Shown piece by piece: positions 11,808 to 24,977 of a stretch of DNA of 64,000 nt (within the stretch, counting starts at the first letter, position 1; each line of letters starts with the position of its first letter). The stretch is taken from positions 8,455,705 through 8,519,704 of the forward strand of contig NC_055987.1 of NCBI RefSeq assembly GCF_018446385.1. The letters run 5' to 3'. Made by a program: the position numbers and the translations under genes. The notes beneath the pieces are model-generated. The model ran no database searches. It had not been told where the DNA came from and worked only from the letters and a program-made list of their open reading frames with translations. This DNA comes from Zingiber officinale (taxonomy: Eukaryota; Streptophyta; Magnoliopsida; Zingiberales; Zingiberaceae).

Positions 11808-14800
11808 TAATGACAATAATGGAAATAAACTTTAATTGATTTCAATCAATTGAGATTTGTTATATTTGGCACTTAATTAAGATCGACATGAATCAAATAG
11901 GGGAAATCATATTTTCAAGTATATTATACTACTATGTTTATAATTATTATGATTGTATGCTTTAATTAATCTTTTCATTATTATTTTAGACAATTTGTAT
12001 AAATAAGATTATTGACTTTAATAATAAGATTATCAAAAAAAGCTTTATATTATTTCTTTCCTCTACCTATTGATTTCAACATGATATTTTCCTCTTAATT
12101 TTTCTCTTCCAAATTTTTGTTATAGCAGCTACAGAAATTTCTACATCCAAGTTTGATATCATCGTCTACAATGCGGCAACCTCAACAATAACAACTTTTC
12201 TTCTTCTTTCATCAACAACACTTTTTTATCGACGGTAGTAACTACGACAATATTAATCGTAGCAAAGCAAAATTATTATTTGTTCGTTTTATTTTTCTTT
12301 GTATTTTTTTTCCTTGTCTGTTTTTTTTACTCTCTTCCGCTTCTGTTAGAAAAAAAAAACAAAAGCAGAAAAAAATCGAGCAAAAAACAAAAGGAAAAAA
12401 ATGTGCAGAAGAAAAAAAACAAAAAAAAAAAATAGAGAGGAAAAAAAAGCAAAAAAAAAAAAAAAACAGAGAGAAAAAAAAAGTATGTTCTGGAGTCTTA
12501 TTTTTCTCTCTTTCTTTGTCTTTTCTTCTGGCGTTATATTTTTCTCGAGTATTATTTTTCTCTCTTTTCTCGAGTCTTATTGCTCTCCATGCTAGCAAGT
12601 GCTTCTATTCACCACCGATAGCTCCCTAAGACAACACAGAAAATCCTCTACTTTCTTATTTCCATCGAAAAGTTACTCTGCCACCCACAACAAGTGGTCG
12701 TCACCATCCACCAAGCTTCTGATTTGTCGCTTCCGTTGGACAGCAAGGTTCTAGTGTCAAGTATTATTTCCAGCCACCGAAAATTCTTCCAGTAAGGTCT
12801 ATTACTATCAAGTGACGAGTTATTTATTTTCGATGTCTGATGCTCAACGTCATCAAGGTGGCCAAAAGTAAAGGTTAGATCGATGTCAAATTTGTCACAT
12901 CGTTAATCATACTAGTATTCAATGCTCTAGAAGTTTTGATTGGTCTTATAGTCAGAGAAGATATCAAATTTGTCTAAGAGTTAGACATATAGGTATTCAA
13001 TGTCCTAAAAGATTTGACTCAAATTTTGCTGGTGGTCCTGCAGCATTGGGACAAACAACTATTTCACAAGGAGAGCATGCATCTTCAAATCGACCACCAC
13101 ATTCTTGGCATTCTACAACCCAATCATCTCATACTGGAGCATTCTCACATTCTATCTCTCCTAATATAGTTTCATCGACTCTTGAAAACCCAGGATGACA
13201 TCTGGATCCTGGAGCAACTCATCATGTTACACCGGAATATAATATTCTCACACGAGCTTTGCCTTATGATGGACCCGACATGGTACAAATAGGTAATGAC
13301 TCAGGTTTGCAAATTACTCACATTGGAAACACATCTTTTTACTCATGTGGTCGTACTTTTCGCATGCGCAACACTCTTCATGTTCCTTCTATTACTAAAA
13401 ATTTGCTTTCTGTCTATCCGTTTGGTCTTGATAATAATGTGTTCTTTGAATTTCATCCTCGTCATTGCCTTGTGAAGGATCCCACAACAAGAAATATTCT
13501 ACTTCGAGGAAATATTAAAGACGATCTTTATCATCTTCAGCCCACCTATACTAATGCGTTTGTTGGAGAACGCACTGATAAATTCTCTTGGCATGCACGT
13601 CTTGATCATCCGTCTCTACGTGTTGTTCAGAATATCATTAACCAGTATGATTTATCAATTTCTTTAGCCTCCTCTTCTCATTTATGCGAAGCTTGCATGA
13701 AAGCAAAATCTCATAAATTACCTTTTGTGTCTTCTTCTCGCACTTCTAGTTTTCCTTTAGAAATTATTCACTTTGATGTGTGGGGTCCTGCTCCTAGTCT
13801 ATCTAGTCCAGGGTTTCTTTATTATGTTATTTTTATTGACAATTTTAGCAAGTTTACTTGGATTTTTCCTATGAAAAGAAAATATGACCTCTTTGATAGT
13901 TTTTGTCGCTTTAAAAAACAAATTGAGCGCTATTTTGATCGTAAAATCCTCTCCCTTCATTCTAATTGGGGTGAAGAGTATCAAGCGCTTCATCATTATC
14001 TTACTTCCTCTGGCATTATCCATCGAGTCTCTTGTTCCCATAGTTCTGAAAAAAATAGATCCACCGAGAGAAAACATTGTCATGTGGTTGAAACTGCCTT
14101 AGCTCTTTTTAATCATGCTTCGATTCCACTTAAATTTTGGGATGATGCCGTCCAAACCGCAGTCTACCTTATTAATCATTTACCCACTCCACTACTTTAA
14201 AATAAGTGTCTCTTGGAAAGATTTTATAATTGTCTTCCAGATTACTTCTTCTTTCGTATCTTTGGTTGTGCATGTTATCCTTGGCTACGACCTTACTCTA
14301 AGCACAAGTTAAACCCTCGCTCTTTACAATGTGTTTTCCTTGGTTATAGTAATTTGCATCATGGGTACCATTGCCTCCATATTTCGACTGGTCGGATATA
14401 TATTTTTCAACATGTTACTTTTGATGAATGTCTATTTCCGTTTGCAGTTGCTACATCAGATTCTCCTTCAGATAATCAAGACAACTATCTAATATTACCA
14501 AGCAATATACTAGAAGCCCCACATATTGATTCATCAGGACAAATTGAAAGTACAAGAGGGGGGGGGGGTGATATCTTAGGTCCTGCTCCATCTCCACAAG
14601 TTCCTGTAGACTCGGCGGCTAGTGGTGATCGCTCTCTAGTTCTGATTCTCATCCATCTGACCACTCATCTCCGAGTAGCTCTGATGATGATATTCCTCGG
14701 CAGATGCTTCCTCTAAGCGATATTTATGCACGATGTCAACATGTTTCTAGTCGTTATCTTCTTCCACGTGCTCTTATTGCATCTTCAAATTTTGTTGAAC

Positions 14801-16617
14801 CTTCTAGTTTTACACAGGCAGTCAAAGATCCAAATTGGCGTGTTGTGATGGCTATAGAATTTGATGCTCTTCTTCGTAATGCAACCTAGAGCTTAGTCCC
14901 TTGTACCCCATCTATGAATATTGTTGGCTCTAAATGGGTTTACCGAATTAAGTATCGTGCAGATGATTCTATTGAATGTTACATAGCTCGTATTGTTGCT
15001 AAAGGCTTTAATCAATAGTCAAGTATTGACTTTAATGATACTTTTAGTCCATTCGTCAAAATTACAACTATCAGATTGCTATTATCTATAGCTGTAAGCT
15101 CCAATCAGCCAATACGCCAATTAGATGTTTCCAATGGTTTCCTTCATGAACACCTTGAAGAAACTATTTATATGGAGCAACCTCCTGGATTCATCCACCC
15201 ACAACTTTCAACACATGTGTGTTAACTTCAAAAGTCTATATATGGTCTTTGACAAGCACCTCGTGCATGATTTCATCGTCTATCTACCTGGCTTCATACT
15301 CAGGGATTTTCTGACTCAAAAATAGACTCTTCCCTCTTCTACAAATGTAATGAAGAATTTTCAATATTTGTTCCGATTTATGTGGATGATATATTAATAA
15401 CTGGTAGTGATCAAAACGACATTACTCCTTTACTACATCTTATCCGTCAAGAGTTTCCTATTCGGGATCTTGGCAATTAATGCTCATTTTTTTCTTAGAA
15501 TAGAGTTTCTCTCACATTCTGAAGGATGTCTTCTCTCTTAGAGCAAATAGATTACTGAGCTCCTACAACAAGCTTAAATGGATGGTGCACACCCTATCTC
15601 CACACCAATTATTGAGGGTGGTTTCACTGCACCTTCATCCTCCTCTTTGATGTCTAACCCCCAGATCTACCGTAGTATTATTGGTGCCCTACAATATGTC
15701 ATAATTACATGACCTGATATTGCTTTCGCTGTGAATCGTGCCTGTCAATTTATGCATGCTACTACTGAACATCACTGGGAAGGTCTTAACAGAATTCTTC
15801 AATATCTTAAAGTCACTATTCTACATGGTCTTCTTTTATATCGTCAGTCTTCACGAGAGTTGATTGCCTATAGTGATGCAGATTGGGCTGGATCTCCTAA
15901 AGTAGACGTTCTTCAAGTGGATATGCTATATTTCTTGGGTGAAATCTTATTTCCTGGCTTTCAAAGAAGCAACCTACAGTCTTTCGCTCGAGTACTGAAG
16001 CTAAATATAAAGCTATCTCTAACACAACATCAGAAATTATTTGGCTATAATCTCTTTTTTCAGAATTGCACTTTTTCCTAATTGTTGCGCCTAAACTTTG
16101 GTGTGATAATATTAGAGCAAATTATCTTGCGACAAATCCTATTTTTGATGCTCATACCAAGCATGTAGAGATTAATTTTCATTTTGTTCGTGAGTGTGTG
16201 GCGAATCGACAACTTTCAGTTTCTTATATCTCTACGGAAGATCAAATTGCTGATATATTTACTAAGCCATTATCTAGACAACATTTCACCAAGTTAGCAC
16301 TCAAACTCAACGTTCAGGCACTCCTGTTGAGTTTATCGAGGGGTAATGACAATAATGGAAATAAACTCTAATTGATTTCAATTAATTAAGATTTATTATA
16401 TTTGGTACACAATTAAGATCGACATGAATCAAATAGGGAAAATCATATTTCTAAGTCTATTATATTACTATATTTATAATTATTATGATTGTATGCATTA
16501 TTTAATCTTTCCATTAATGTTTTGGACAATTTGTATAAATAAACCTATTGGCTTGAATGATAAGATTATCAAAAAAAGCTTTATATTATTTCTTTTCTCT
16601 ACCTATTGATTTCAACA
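11808..16617 (+). mobile_element. Ty1/copia LTR retrotransposon, complete length, old and broken
   Basis: 4810 bp with 274 bp LTRs (11808-12081 and 16344-16617) that begin TAATGAC and end TTTCAACA, so the ends are TA..CA rather than TG..CA. The LTRs differ by about 9-10 percent by eye, suggesting an insertion a few million years old under commonly used plant rates. The target duplication is gtagc (11803-11807, 16618-16622). The leader (about 12200-12600) is very rich in A runs and pyrimidine tracts. Coding traces follow in copia order. It inserted in an array unit; the copy ending at 1247 is its duplicate. Confidence 0.93.
12832..16340 (+). pseudogene. Copia gag-pol fossil coding region
   Basis: Domains appear in copia order, all as fossils. 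A CCHC zinc-knuckle region lies near 12880-13010, a protease-like GATHHV near 13210, GAG-pre-integrase and integrase core motifs (HARLDHPS; IHFDVWGPAPS) about 13260-14200, reverse transcriptase about 14800-15550, and RNase H (AYSDADWAGSP; WCDN) about 15700-16340. The region carries multiple breaks and cannot be active. RT and RNase H resemble the younger element at 37953-43029, so they are the same broad lineage. Confidence 0.88.
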
Positions 16618-17255
16618 GTAGCCACCCCATAGCAACGAAAGGAGCCACTAAGAAGGGAGGACGCAACCACAAAGCTGATCCCAAACAGAGGCCAAACATG
16701 ATGGTCAAGCTCAGGAGGAAATAGGGGTCGAGGAAGGTGCCTGAGAAGAAGCAATAGATGATATGATAGTGGTGGTGAAGCAGATGGTTGTTTCGAACCT
16801 ACTGTTGCTCCTAAGCAGCCTAGAGTTGCGCAGCGGTGGATGGTGATGGAGGTGCTTCGTGGTGGTGATCAAGTCGATTGATTTGAGTTGCTGCGTGGAT
16901 CTTTCTAATTTGTTGTTAAGGTTTTAACGACAAACCAATTAAAATGTCGAGATAAAAAATAAAAATATTATTGGCTTAGAAGGTAATAAATGAATGGAGC
17001 TATATTCGGGTTATTGATTTTAATGACAAACCGATTAAAATGTTGAGATAAAAAATAAAAAACAATATTGAAATAAAAACTTAAAGAAATGGAGACAAAC
17101 CAATTAAAATGTTGAAATAAAAAATAAAAATATTATTGGATTATAAGGTAATAAGCGAATGGAGCTCTATTCGGGTTATTGATTTTAATGACAACCTGAT
17201 TAAAATGTTGAGATAAAAAATAAAAAACAATATTGAGATAAAAAGGTTAAAGAAA

Positions 17256-17327
17256 TGGAGATGCAGGTATCAATCCTCGTATCACTCGCATGCTAAGCGA
17301 GCGCTCTACCATCTAAGCTACATTGCC
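17256..17327 (-). pseudogene. tRNA-Ala(AGC) relic
   Basis: 72 nt. The anticodon arm is canonical with AGC, but the acceptor 5' strand is changed (GGCAATG) and the T arm is shortened. It is the counterpart of 1882. Confidence 0.82.
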
Positions 17328-17839
17328 TAATGTTTAATGCTAACAAAGCATCTCTAGCATTGGAGATGTAACCACCCGATATCGACGAAAGGAGCCATGA
17401 AGAAGGAAGGACGCAACTGCAAAGGTGATCCCAAACAGAGGCGAAACACGATGGTCAAGCTCAGGAGGAAATAGGGGTCGAGAAGGTGCCTGAGAAGAAG
17501 CAACAGACAATACGATAGTGGTGATGAAGTAGATGGTTGTTTTGTACCTACTGTTGCTCCTGAGCAGCCTAGAGTTGTGCAGCGGTGTATGGTGATGGAG
17601 GTGCTTCGTGGTGGTGATCAAGTCGATTGATATGAGTGGCTACGTGGATCTTTCTAATTTGCTATTAAGGTTTTAACGACCAACCAATTAAAATATAGAG
17701 ATAAAAAATAAAAATATTATTAGCTTAGAAGATAATAAACGAATGGAGCTCTATTCGGGTTATTGGTTTTAACGACAAACTGATTGAAATGTTCAGAAAA
17801 AATATAAAAAAAATTATTGGCATAAAAAAGGTAAACAAA

Positions 17840-17912
17840 TAGAGTTGCGAGGTATCAATCCTTGTACCTCTAACATGCTAAGCAAGCACTCTACCATCTG
17901 AGCTACATCCCC
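17840..17912 (-). pseudogene. tRNA-Ala(AGC) relic
   Basis: 73 nt with damaged anticodon stem and 3' acceptor strand. It is the counterpart of 2465. Confidence 0.82.
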
Positions 17913-18419
17913 TAATGTTTAATACTAACTAAGAATCTCTAGTATTGGAGATGTAGCCACCCATAGCAACGAAAGGAGCCACTAAGAACGAAGGATACAA
18001 CCACAAAACTGATCCCAAACAGAGGACAAACACGATTGTCAAGCTCAGGAGGAAATAGGGGTCAAGGAAGGTGCCTGAGAAGAAGCAACATATGATAGTG
18101 GTGGTGAAGCAGATGGTTGTTTTGAACATATTGTTGCTCCTGAGCAGCCTAGAGTTGCACAGCGATGGATGCTGTAGGAGGTGGATCGTGGTGGTGATCA
18201 AGTCGATTGATCTGATTGGTTGCGTGGATCTTTCTAATTTGCTGTTAAGGTTTTAACGACAAACCAATTAAAATGTTGAGATAAAAAATAAAAATATTAT
18301 TGGCTTAGAAGGTAATAAACAAATGGAGCTCTATTCAGGTTATTGGTTTTAATGACAAACCTATTAAAATGTCGAGATAAAATATAAAAAAAATTATTAG
18401 ATTAAATTAGTTAAACAAA

Positions 18420-18492
18420 TGGAGATGCAGGGTTTCAATCCCTGTACCTCTCGCATGCTAAGTGAGCGCTCTACCATTTGAGCTACATCCCC
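18420..18492 (-). pseudogene. tRNA-Ala(AGC)-like, near intact
   Basis: 73 nt. Acceptor, D stem and T stem (CAGGG/CCCTG) all pair, but the anticodon stem has one mismatch and the T loop is changed at two places. Borderline. Confidence 0.65.
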
Positions 18493-18589
18493 CGATGTTT
18501 AATGCTAACGAAGCATCTCTAGAATTGGAGATGTAGCCACCCGATATCAACGAAAGCAGCCACGAAGAAGGAAGGACTCAACTACAAAG

Positions 18590-18796
18590 GTGATACCAAA
18601 CAGAGGCCAAACACGATGGTCAAGCTCAGGAGGAAATAGGGGCCGAGGAAGGTGCCTGAGAAAAAGCAACAGACGATACGATAGTGGTGGTGATGCAGAT
18701 GGTTGCTTCAAACCTACTGTTGCTCCTGAGCATCCTAGAGTTGCGCAGCGGTGGATGCTTATTGAGGTGCTTAGTGGTGGTGATCAAGTCGATTGA
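18590..18796 (+). other. Recurrent 68-codon open frame in array unit
   Basis: An ATG-started open frame encoding an Arg/Gly-rich stretch (GNRGRGRCLRKSNRRYDSGG) ending GGDQVD. The same frame recurs with ATG at 27929-28135 and 33895-34101. In the unit consensus it is stop-free upstream as well, back to the tRNA-proximal segment. I recognise no family. The same stretch is also largely open in minus frames, so it may reflect composition rather than coding. Confidence 0.3.
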
Positions 18797-18978
18797 TCTG
18801 AGTGGCTGCGTGGAGCTTTCTAATTTGCTATTAATGTTTTAATGGCAAACCAATTAAAATATTGAGATAAAAAATAAAAATATTAACTCTATTCGGGGAA
18901 TTGGTTTTAATGACAATCCGATTCAAATGTTGAGATAAAAAATAAAAAAAAAATTATTGGCATAAATGGTTAAACAAA

Positions 18979-19051
18979 TGGAGATGCAGAGTATCAATCC
19001 CTATACCTCTCACATGCTAAGCGAGCACTCTATCATCTAAGCTACATCCCC
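18979..19051 (-). pseudogene. tRNA-Ala(AGC) relic, c type
   Basis: 73 nt, essentially the same relic as 5725, lying in a tract displaced from the c unit. Confidence 0.82.
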
Positions 19052-19535
19052 TAATGTTTAATACTAATGAAGAATCTCTAGTATTGGAGATGTAGCCACC
19101 CCATAGCAACGAAAGGAGCCACTAAGAAGGAAGGATGCAACTGCAAAGCTGATCCCAAACAGAGGCCAAACACGATGGTCAAGCTCAGGAGGAAAAAGGG
19201 GCCGAGGAAGGTGCCTGAGAAGAAGCAACACACGATACGATAGTGGTGGTGAAGCAGATGGTTGTTTCGAACCTATTGTTGCTCTTGAGGAACCTAGAGT
19301 TGTACAGCGATGGATGGTGATGGAGGTGCTTCGTGGTGTTGATCAAGTCGATTGATCTGAGTGGCTGTGTGGATCATTCTAATTTGTTGTTAAGGTTTTA
19401 ACGACAAATCAATTAAAATGTTGAGATAAAAAATAAAAATAATAACTTTATTCGGGGTATTGGTTTTAATGTCAAACCAATTCAAATGTTGAGATAAAAA
19501 ATAAAAAAAATTATTGGCATAAAAAGTTAAAGAAA

Positions 19536-19608
19536 TGGAGATGCAAGGTATCAATCCTTATACCTCTCGCATGCTAAGTGAACATACTACCATCTGAGCT
19601 ACATCCCC
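19536..19608 (-). pseudogene. tRNA-Ala(AGC) relic
   Basis: 73 nt with damaged anticodon and D stems. It resembles 3603. Confidence 0.8.
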
Positions 19609-20105
19609 TAATGTTTAATGCTAACGAAGAATCTCTAGTATTGGAGATGTAGCCACCCCATAGCAACGAAAGGAGCCACTAAGAATGAAGGATGCAACCG
19701 CAAAGCTGATCCCAATAGAGGCCAAACACGATGGTCAAGCTCAGGAGGAAAAAGGGGCCAAGGAAGGTGCTTGAGAAGAAGCAATAGATGATACGATAGT
19801 GGTGGTGAAGCAGATGATTGTTTCGAACCTACTGTTGCCCCTGAGCAGCCTAAAGTTGCGCAGCGGTGGATGGTGATGGAGGTGCTTCGTGGTGGTGATC
19901 AAGTCGATTGATCTAAGTGGCTGCGTGGATCTTTCTAATTTGCTATTAAGGTTTTAACGACAAACCAATTAAAATGTTGAGATAAAAAATAAAAATATTA
20001 TTGGGTTAGAAGGTAATAAACGAATGGAGCTCTATTCAGGTTAATGGTTTTAATGACAAACCGATTAAAATGTTGAGATAAATAATAAAAAAATTAAGGT
20101 ACAAA

Positions 20106-20178
20106 TGGAGACGTAAGGTATCGATCCCTGTACCTCTCACATGCTAAGCGAGCACTCTACCATCTAAGCTACATTGCC
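20106..20178 (-). pseudogene. tRNA-Ala(AGC) relic (a position)
   Basis: 73 nt. The anticodon loop is intact, while the acceptor 5' strand (GGCAATG) and 3' strand (ACGTCTCCA) no longer match. Confidence 0.8.
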
Positions 20179-20683
20179 TACTATTTTTTGGTAACTAAGA
20201 ATCTATAGTATTGGAGATTTAGCCACCCATCGCAATGAAAGGATCCACTAAGAAGGAAGGATGCAACCACAAAGCTGATCCCAAATAGAGGCCAAACACA
20301 ATGGTCAAGCTTATGAGGAAATAGGGGTCGAGGAAGGTACCTGAGAAGAAGCAACAGACGATACGATAGTGGTGGTGAAGCATATGGTTGTTTCAAACCT
20401 ACTGTTGCTCTTGAGCAGCCTAGAGTTGCGCAGCGATGCATGGTGATGGAGGTGCTTCGTGGTGGTGATCAAGATTGATCTGAGTGGCTGCATGGATCTT
20501 TCTAATTTGCTTTTAAGGTTTTAACGACAAACCAATTAAATTGTCGAGATAAAACATAAAAATATTATTGGCTTTGAAGGTAATAAATGAATGGAGCTTT
20601 ATTTGGGTTATTGGTTTTAATGACAAACTGATTAAAATTTTGAGATAAAAAATAAAAAAAATTATTGGCATTAAAAGTTAAGG

Positions 20684-20706
20684 TCTACCATCTGGCCTGC
20701 ATCCCC
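20684..20706 (-). pseudogene. Truncated tRNA-Ala relic (b position)
   Basis: Only about 23 nt of the 5' acceptor and D-arm side remain. The same truncation is present at 24397, 27809 and 33775. Confidence 0.78.
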
Positions 20707-21003
20707 GGATGTTTAATGCTAACGAAGCATCTCTAGCATTGGAGATGTAGCCACCCGATATCGACGAAAGGAGCCACTAAGAAGGAAGGACTCAACTACA
20801 AAGGTGATACCAAACAGAGGCCAAACATGATGGTCAAGCTTAGGAGGAAATAGGAGCCGAGAAAGGTGCCGGAGAAAAAGCAACAGACGATACGATAGTG
20901 GTGGTGAAGCAGATGGTTGTTTCGAGCCTACTGTTGCTCCTGAGCAGTCTAGAGTTGCGCAGCGATGGATGCTTATTGAGGTGCTTCATGGTGGTGATCA
21001 AGT

Positions 21004-21423
<420 letters not shown>

Positions 21424-21504
21424 GTTATTTGGTTTTAATGACAAACCGATTCAAATGTTGATATAAAAAATAAAAAAAATTAGTGGCATAAATGGTTAAA
21501 CAAA

Positions 21505-21577
21505 TGGAGATGCAGAGTATCAATCCCTATACCTCTCACATGCTAAGCGAGCACTCTACCATCTAAGCTACATCCCC
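21505..21577 (-). pseudogene. tRNA-Ala(AGC) relic (c position)
   Basis: 73 nt with eroded T arm and D stem and a largely intact anticodon arm. Confidence 0.82.
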
Positions 21578-22085
21578 TAATGTTTAATGCTAATGAAGAA
21601 TCTCTAGTATTGGAGATGTAGCCACCGCATAGCAACGAAAGGAGCCACTAAGTAGGAAGGATGCAACCGCAAAGCTGATCCCAAACAGAGGCCAAACATG
21701 ATGGTCAAGCTCAAGAGGAAAAAGGGGCCGAGGAAGGTGCATGAGAAGAAGCAACACACGATACGATAGTGGTGGTGAAGCAGATAGTTGTTTCAAATCT
21801 ATTGTTGCTCTTGAGTAGCCTAGAGTTGTGCAGCGGTGGATGGTGATGGAGGTTCTTCGTGGTGTTGCTCAAGTCGATTGATCTGAGTGGCTGTGTGGAT
21901 CATTCTAATTTGTTGTTAAGGTTTTAATGACAAACCAATTAAAATGTTGAGATAAAAAAATAAAAATATTATTTTGGCATAGAAGGTAATAAACGAATGG
22001 AGCTCTATTTGGGTTATTGGTTTTAATGACAAACCGATTAAAATGATGAGATAAAAAAAAATATTAGCATAAAAAGTTAAACAAT

Positions 22086-22158
22086 TGGAGATGCAGGGTA
22101 TCGATCCCCGTACCTCTCGCATGCTAAGCGAGCGCTCTACCATCTGAGCTACATCCCC
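22086..22158 (-). tRNA. tRNA-Ala(AGC), d position
   Basis: 73 nt. It matches the canonical plant tRNA-Ala(AGC) except for one T-stem base that gives a G-U pair. The acceptor, D stem GCTC/GAGC, anticodon stem CTCGC/GCGAG with loop TTAGCAT, and T loop ATCGATA are intact. A T run follows within about 20 nt downstream on the minus strand. Confidence 0.92.
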
Positions 22159-22673
22159 TAATGTTTAATGCTAACGAAGCGTCTCTAGTATTGACGATGT
22201 AGCCACCCGATATCGATGAAAGGAGCCACAAAGAAGGAAGGACGAAATAACAAAGGTGATCCCAAACAGAGGCCAAACATGATGGTCTAGCTCAGGAGGA
22301 AATAGGGGCCAAGGAAGGTGCCTGAGAAGAAGCAACAGACGATATGATAGTGGTGGTGAAGCATATGGTTGTTTCGAACCTACTGTTGCTCCTGAGTAGC
22401 CTAGAGTTGCGCAGCAATGGATGGTGATGGAGGTGCTTCGTGTTGGAGATCTAGTCGATTGATCTGAGTGGCTGCGTGGATCTTTCTAATTTGCTATTAA
22501 GGTTTTAACTACAAACCAATTAAAATGTTGAGATAAAAAATAAAAATATTATTGGTCTTAGAAGGTAATAAACGAATGGAATTCTATTAATGGTATAGAT
22601 TTTAATGACAAACCGATTCAAATGTTAAGATAAAAAATAAAAAAAAATTTATTGGCATAAAATGTTAAACAAA

Positions 22674-22746
22674 TGGAGATGCAAGGTTTCAATCCCTATA
22701 CCTCTTGTATGCTAAGTGAGCACTCTATCATCTGAGCTACATCCCG
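22674..22746 (-). pseudogene. tRNA-Ala(AGC) relic (e position)
   Basis: 73 nt with mismatches in the anticodon, D and T stems. Confidence 0.82.
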
Positions 22747-23250
22747 TAATGTTTAATGCTACCAAAGAATCTCTAGTATTGGAGATGTAGCCACCCCATA
22801 GCAACGAAAGGAGCCACTAAGAAGGAAGGACGCCACCACAAATCTGTTCCCAAATAGAGGCCAAACACGATGGTCAAGCTTAGGAGGAAATAGGGGCCGA
22901 GGAAGGTGCCTGAGAAGAAGCAACAAACGATAGTGGTGGTGAAGCAGATGGTTGTTTCGAACCTATTGTTGCTCCTGAGCAGCCTTGAGTTGCGCAGCGG
23001 TGGATGGTGATGGAGGTGCTTCGTGGTGGTGATCAAGTCGATTGATCTTGAGTGGTTGCGTGGATCATTCTAATTTCCTGTTAAGGTTTTAATGACAAAC
23101 CAATTAAAATGTCGAGATAAAAAAAAAATATTATAGGCTTAGAAGGTAATCAACGAATGGAGCTCTATTTGGGTTATTGGTTTTAATGACAAAACAATTA
23201 AAATGTTGAGATAAAAAAAAAAATTTTGGCATTAAAAAAATAACAAATGG

Positions 23251-23323
23251 TGGAGATGCGAGGTATCGAACCCCGTACCTCTCACATGCAAAGCGAGCAC
23301 TCTACCATCTGAGCTACATCCCC
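23251..23323 (-). tRNA. tRNA-Ala(TGC), f position
   Basis: 73 nt. Every stem pairs if G-U is allowed: D stem GCTC/GAGT, anticodon stem CTCGC/GTGAG around TTTGCAT, T stem CGGGG/CCTCG. The T loop TTCGATA keeps a normal B box. Several wobble pairs suggest it is drifting but still foldable. Confidence 0.83.
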
Positions 23324-23818
23324 TAATGTTTAATGCTAACGAAAATCTCTAGTATTGGAGATGTAGCCACCCCATAGCAATGAAAGGAGCCACTAAGAAG
23401 GATGGATGCAACCGCAAAGCTGATCCCAATAGAGGCCAAACACGATGGGCAAGCTCAGGAGGAAAAAGGGGCCGAGGAAGGTGCCTGCGAAGAAGCAATA
23501 GATGATACGATAGTGGTGGTGAAGCAGATGGTTGTTTCGAACCTACTGTTGCCCCTGAGCAGCCTAGAGTTGCGCAGTGATGGATGGTGATGGAGGTGCT
23601 TCGTGGTGGTGATCAAGTCGATTGATCTGAGTGGCTGCGTGGATCTTTCTAATTTGCTATTAAGGTTTTAACGACAAACCAATTAAAATGTTGAGATAAA
23701 AAATAAAAATATTATTGGGTTAGAAGGTAATAAACGAATGGAGCTCTATTCGGGTTAATGGTTTTAACGACAAACCGATTAAAATTTTGAGATAAAAAAT
23801 AAAAAAAAAGGGTTCAAA

Positions 23819-23891
23819 TGGAGATGCAAGGTATCGATCACCGTACCTCTCGCATGCTAAGCGAGCACTCAACCATCTGAACTACATCCCC
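23819..23891 (-). pseudogene. tRNA-Ala(AGC)-like (a position)
   Basis: 73 nt. The anticodon arm is perfect. Changes in the D stem, D loop and T stem (CGGTG/CCTTG) make it doubtful. Confidence 0.68.
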
Positions 23892-24396
23892 TAATGTTTT
23901 TTGGTAACTAAGAATCTATAGTATTGGAGATTTAGCCACCCCATCTCAACGAAAGGAGCCACTAAGAAGGAAGGATGCAACCACAAAGCTGATCACAAAC
24001 CGAGGCCAAACACAATGGTCAAGCTTAGGAGGAAATAGGGGTCAAGGAAGGTAATTGATAAGAAGCAATAGACGATACGATAGTGGTGGTGAAGCATATG
24101 GTTGTTTCAAACCTACTGTTGCTCCTGAGCAGCCTAGAGTTGCGCAGCGATGCATGGTGATGGAGGTGCTTCGTGGTGGTGATCAAGATTGATCTGAGTG
24201 GCTGCATGGATCTTTCTAATTTGCTGTTAAGGTTTTAACGACAAACCAATTAAAATGTCGAGATAAAAAATAAAAATATTATTGGCTTTAAAGGTAATAA
24301 ACGAATGGAGCATTATTTGGGTTATTGGTTTTAATGACAAACCGATTAAAATTTTGAGATAAAAAATAAAAAAATTATTGGCATTAAAAGTTAAGG

Positions 24397-24419
24397 TCTA
24401 CCCTCTGAGCTGCATCCCC
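24397..24419 (-). pseudogene. Truncated tRNA-Ala relic (b position)
   Basis: Same truncated form as 20684, with about 23 nt of the 5' side left. Confidence 0.78.
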
Positions 24420-24904
24420 AGATGTTTAATGCTAACGAAGCATCTCTAGCATTGGAGATGTAGCCACCCGATATCGACGAAAGGAGCCACAAAGAAGGAA
24501 GGACTCAGCTACAAAGGTGATACCAAATAGAGGCCAAACACGATGGTCAAGCTTAGGAGAAAATAGGGGCCGAGGAAGGTTCCTGAGAAAAAGCAACAGA
24601 TGATACGATAGTGGTGGTGAAGAAGATGGTTGTTTCGAACCTACTGTTGCTCCTGAGCAGCCTAGAGTTGCGCAGCGGTGGATGCTTATCGAGGTGCTTC
24701 GTGGTGGTGATCAAATCGATTAATCTGAGTGAGTGCATGGAGCTTTCTAATTTGCTATTAAGGTTTTAATGGCAAACCAATTAAAATATTTAGATAAAAA
24801 ATAAAAATATTAACACTATTCGGGATATTTGGTTTTAATGACAAACCGATTCAAATGTTGAGATAAAAAATAAAAAAAATAATTGGCATAAATGGTTAAC
24901 CAAA

Positions 24905-24977
24905 TGGAGATGGAGAGTATCAATCCCTATACCTCACACATGCTAAGTGAGCACTCTACCATCTAAGCTACATCCCC
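24905..24977 (-). pseudogene. tRNA-Ala(AGC) relic (c position)
   Basis: 73 nt with eroded T arm, anticodon stem and 3' acceptor strand. Confidence 0.82.

Larger units (their letters stand above)
15366..20105. repeat. Second copy of ~15.4 kb-spaced duplication (copy 1 is 1-4172)
   Basis: The segment matches 1-4172 at an offset of about 15,365-15,374: the copia 3' part, the same LTR/array junction, a shared rearranged unit (ggagacaaaccaatt at about 1712 and 17091) and relics 1882/17256, 2465/17840 and 3049/18420 in the same order. The second copy has about 560 bp more, explained by a tract matching 5340-6180. Confidence 0.83.

Noticed and set aside
12242-12598. Two opposite open frames rich in Phe or Lys
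   Set aside because: They are translations of A-run and pyrimidine-rich leader sequence in the copia element.
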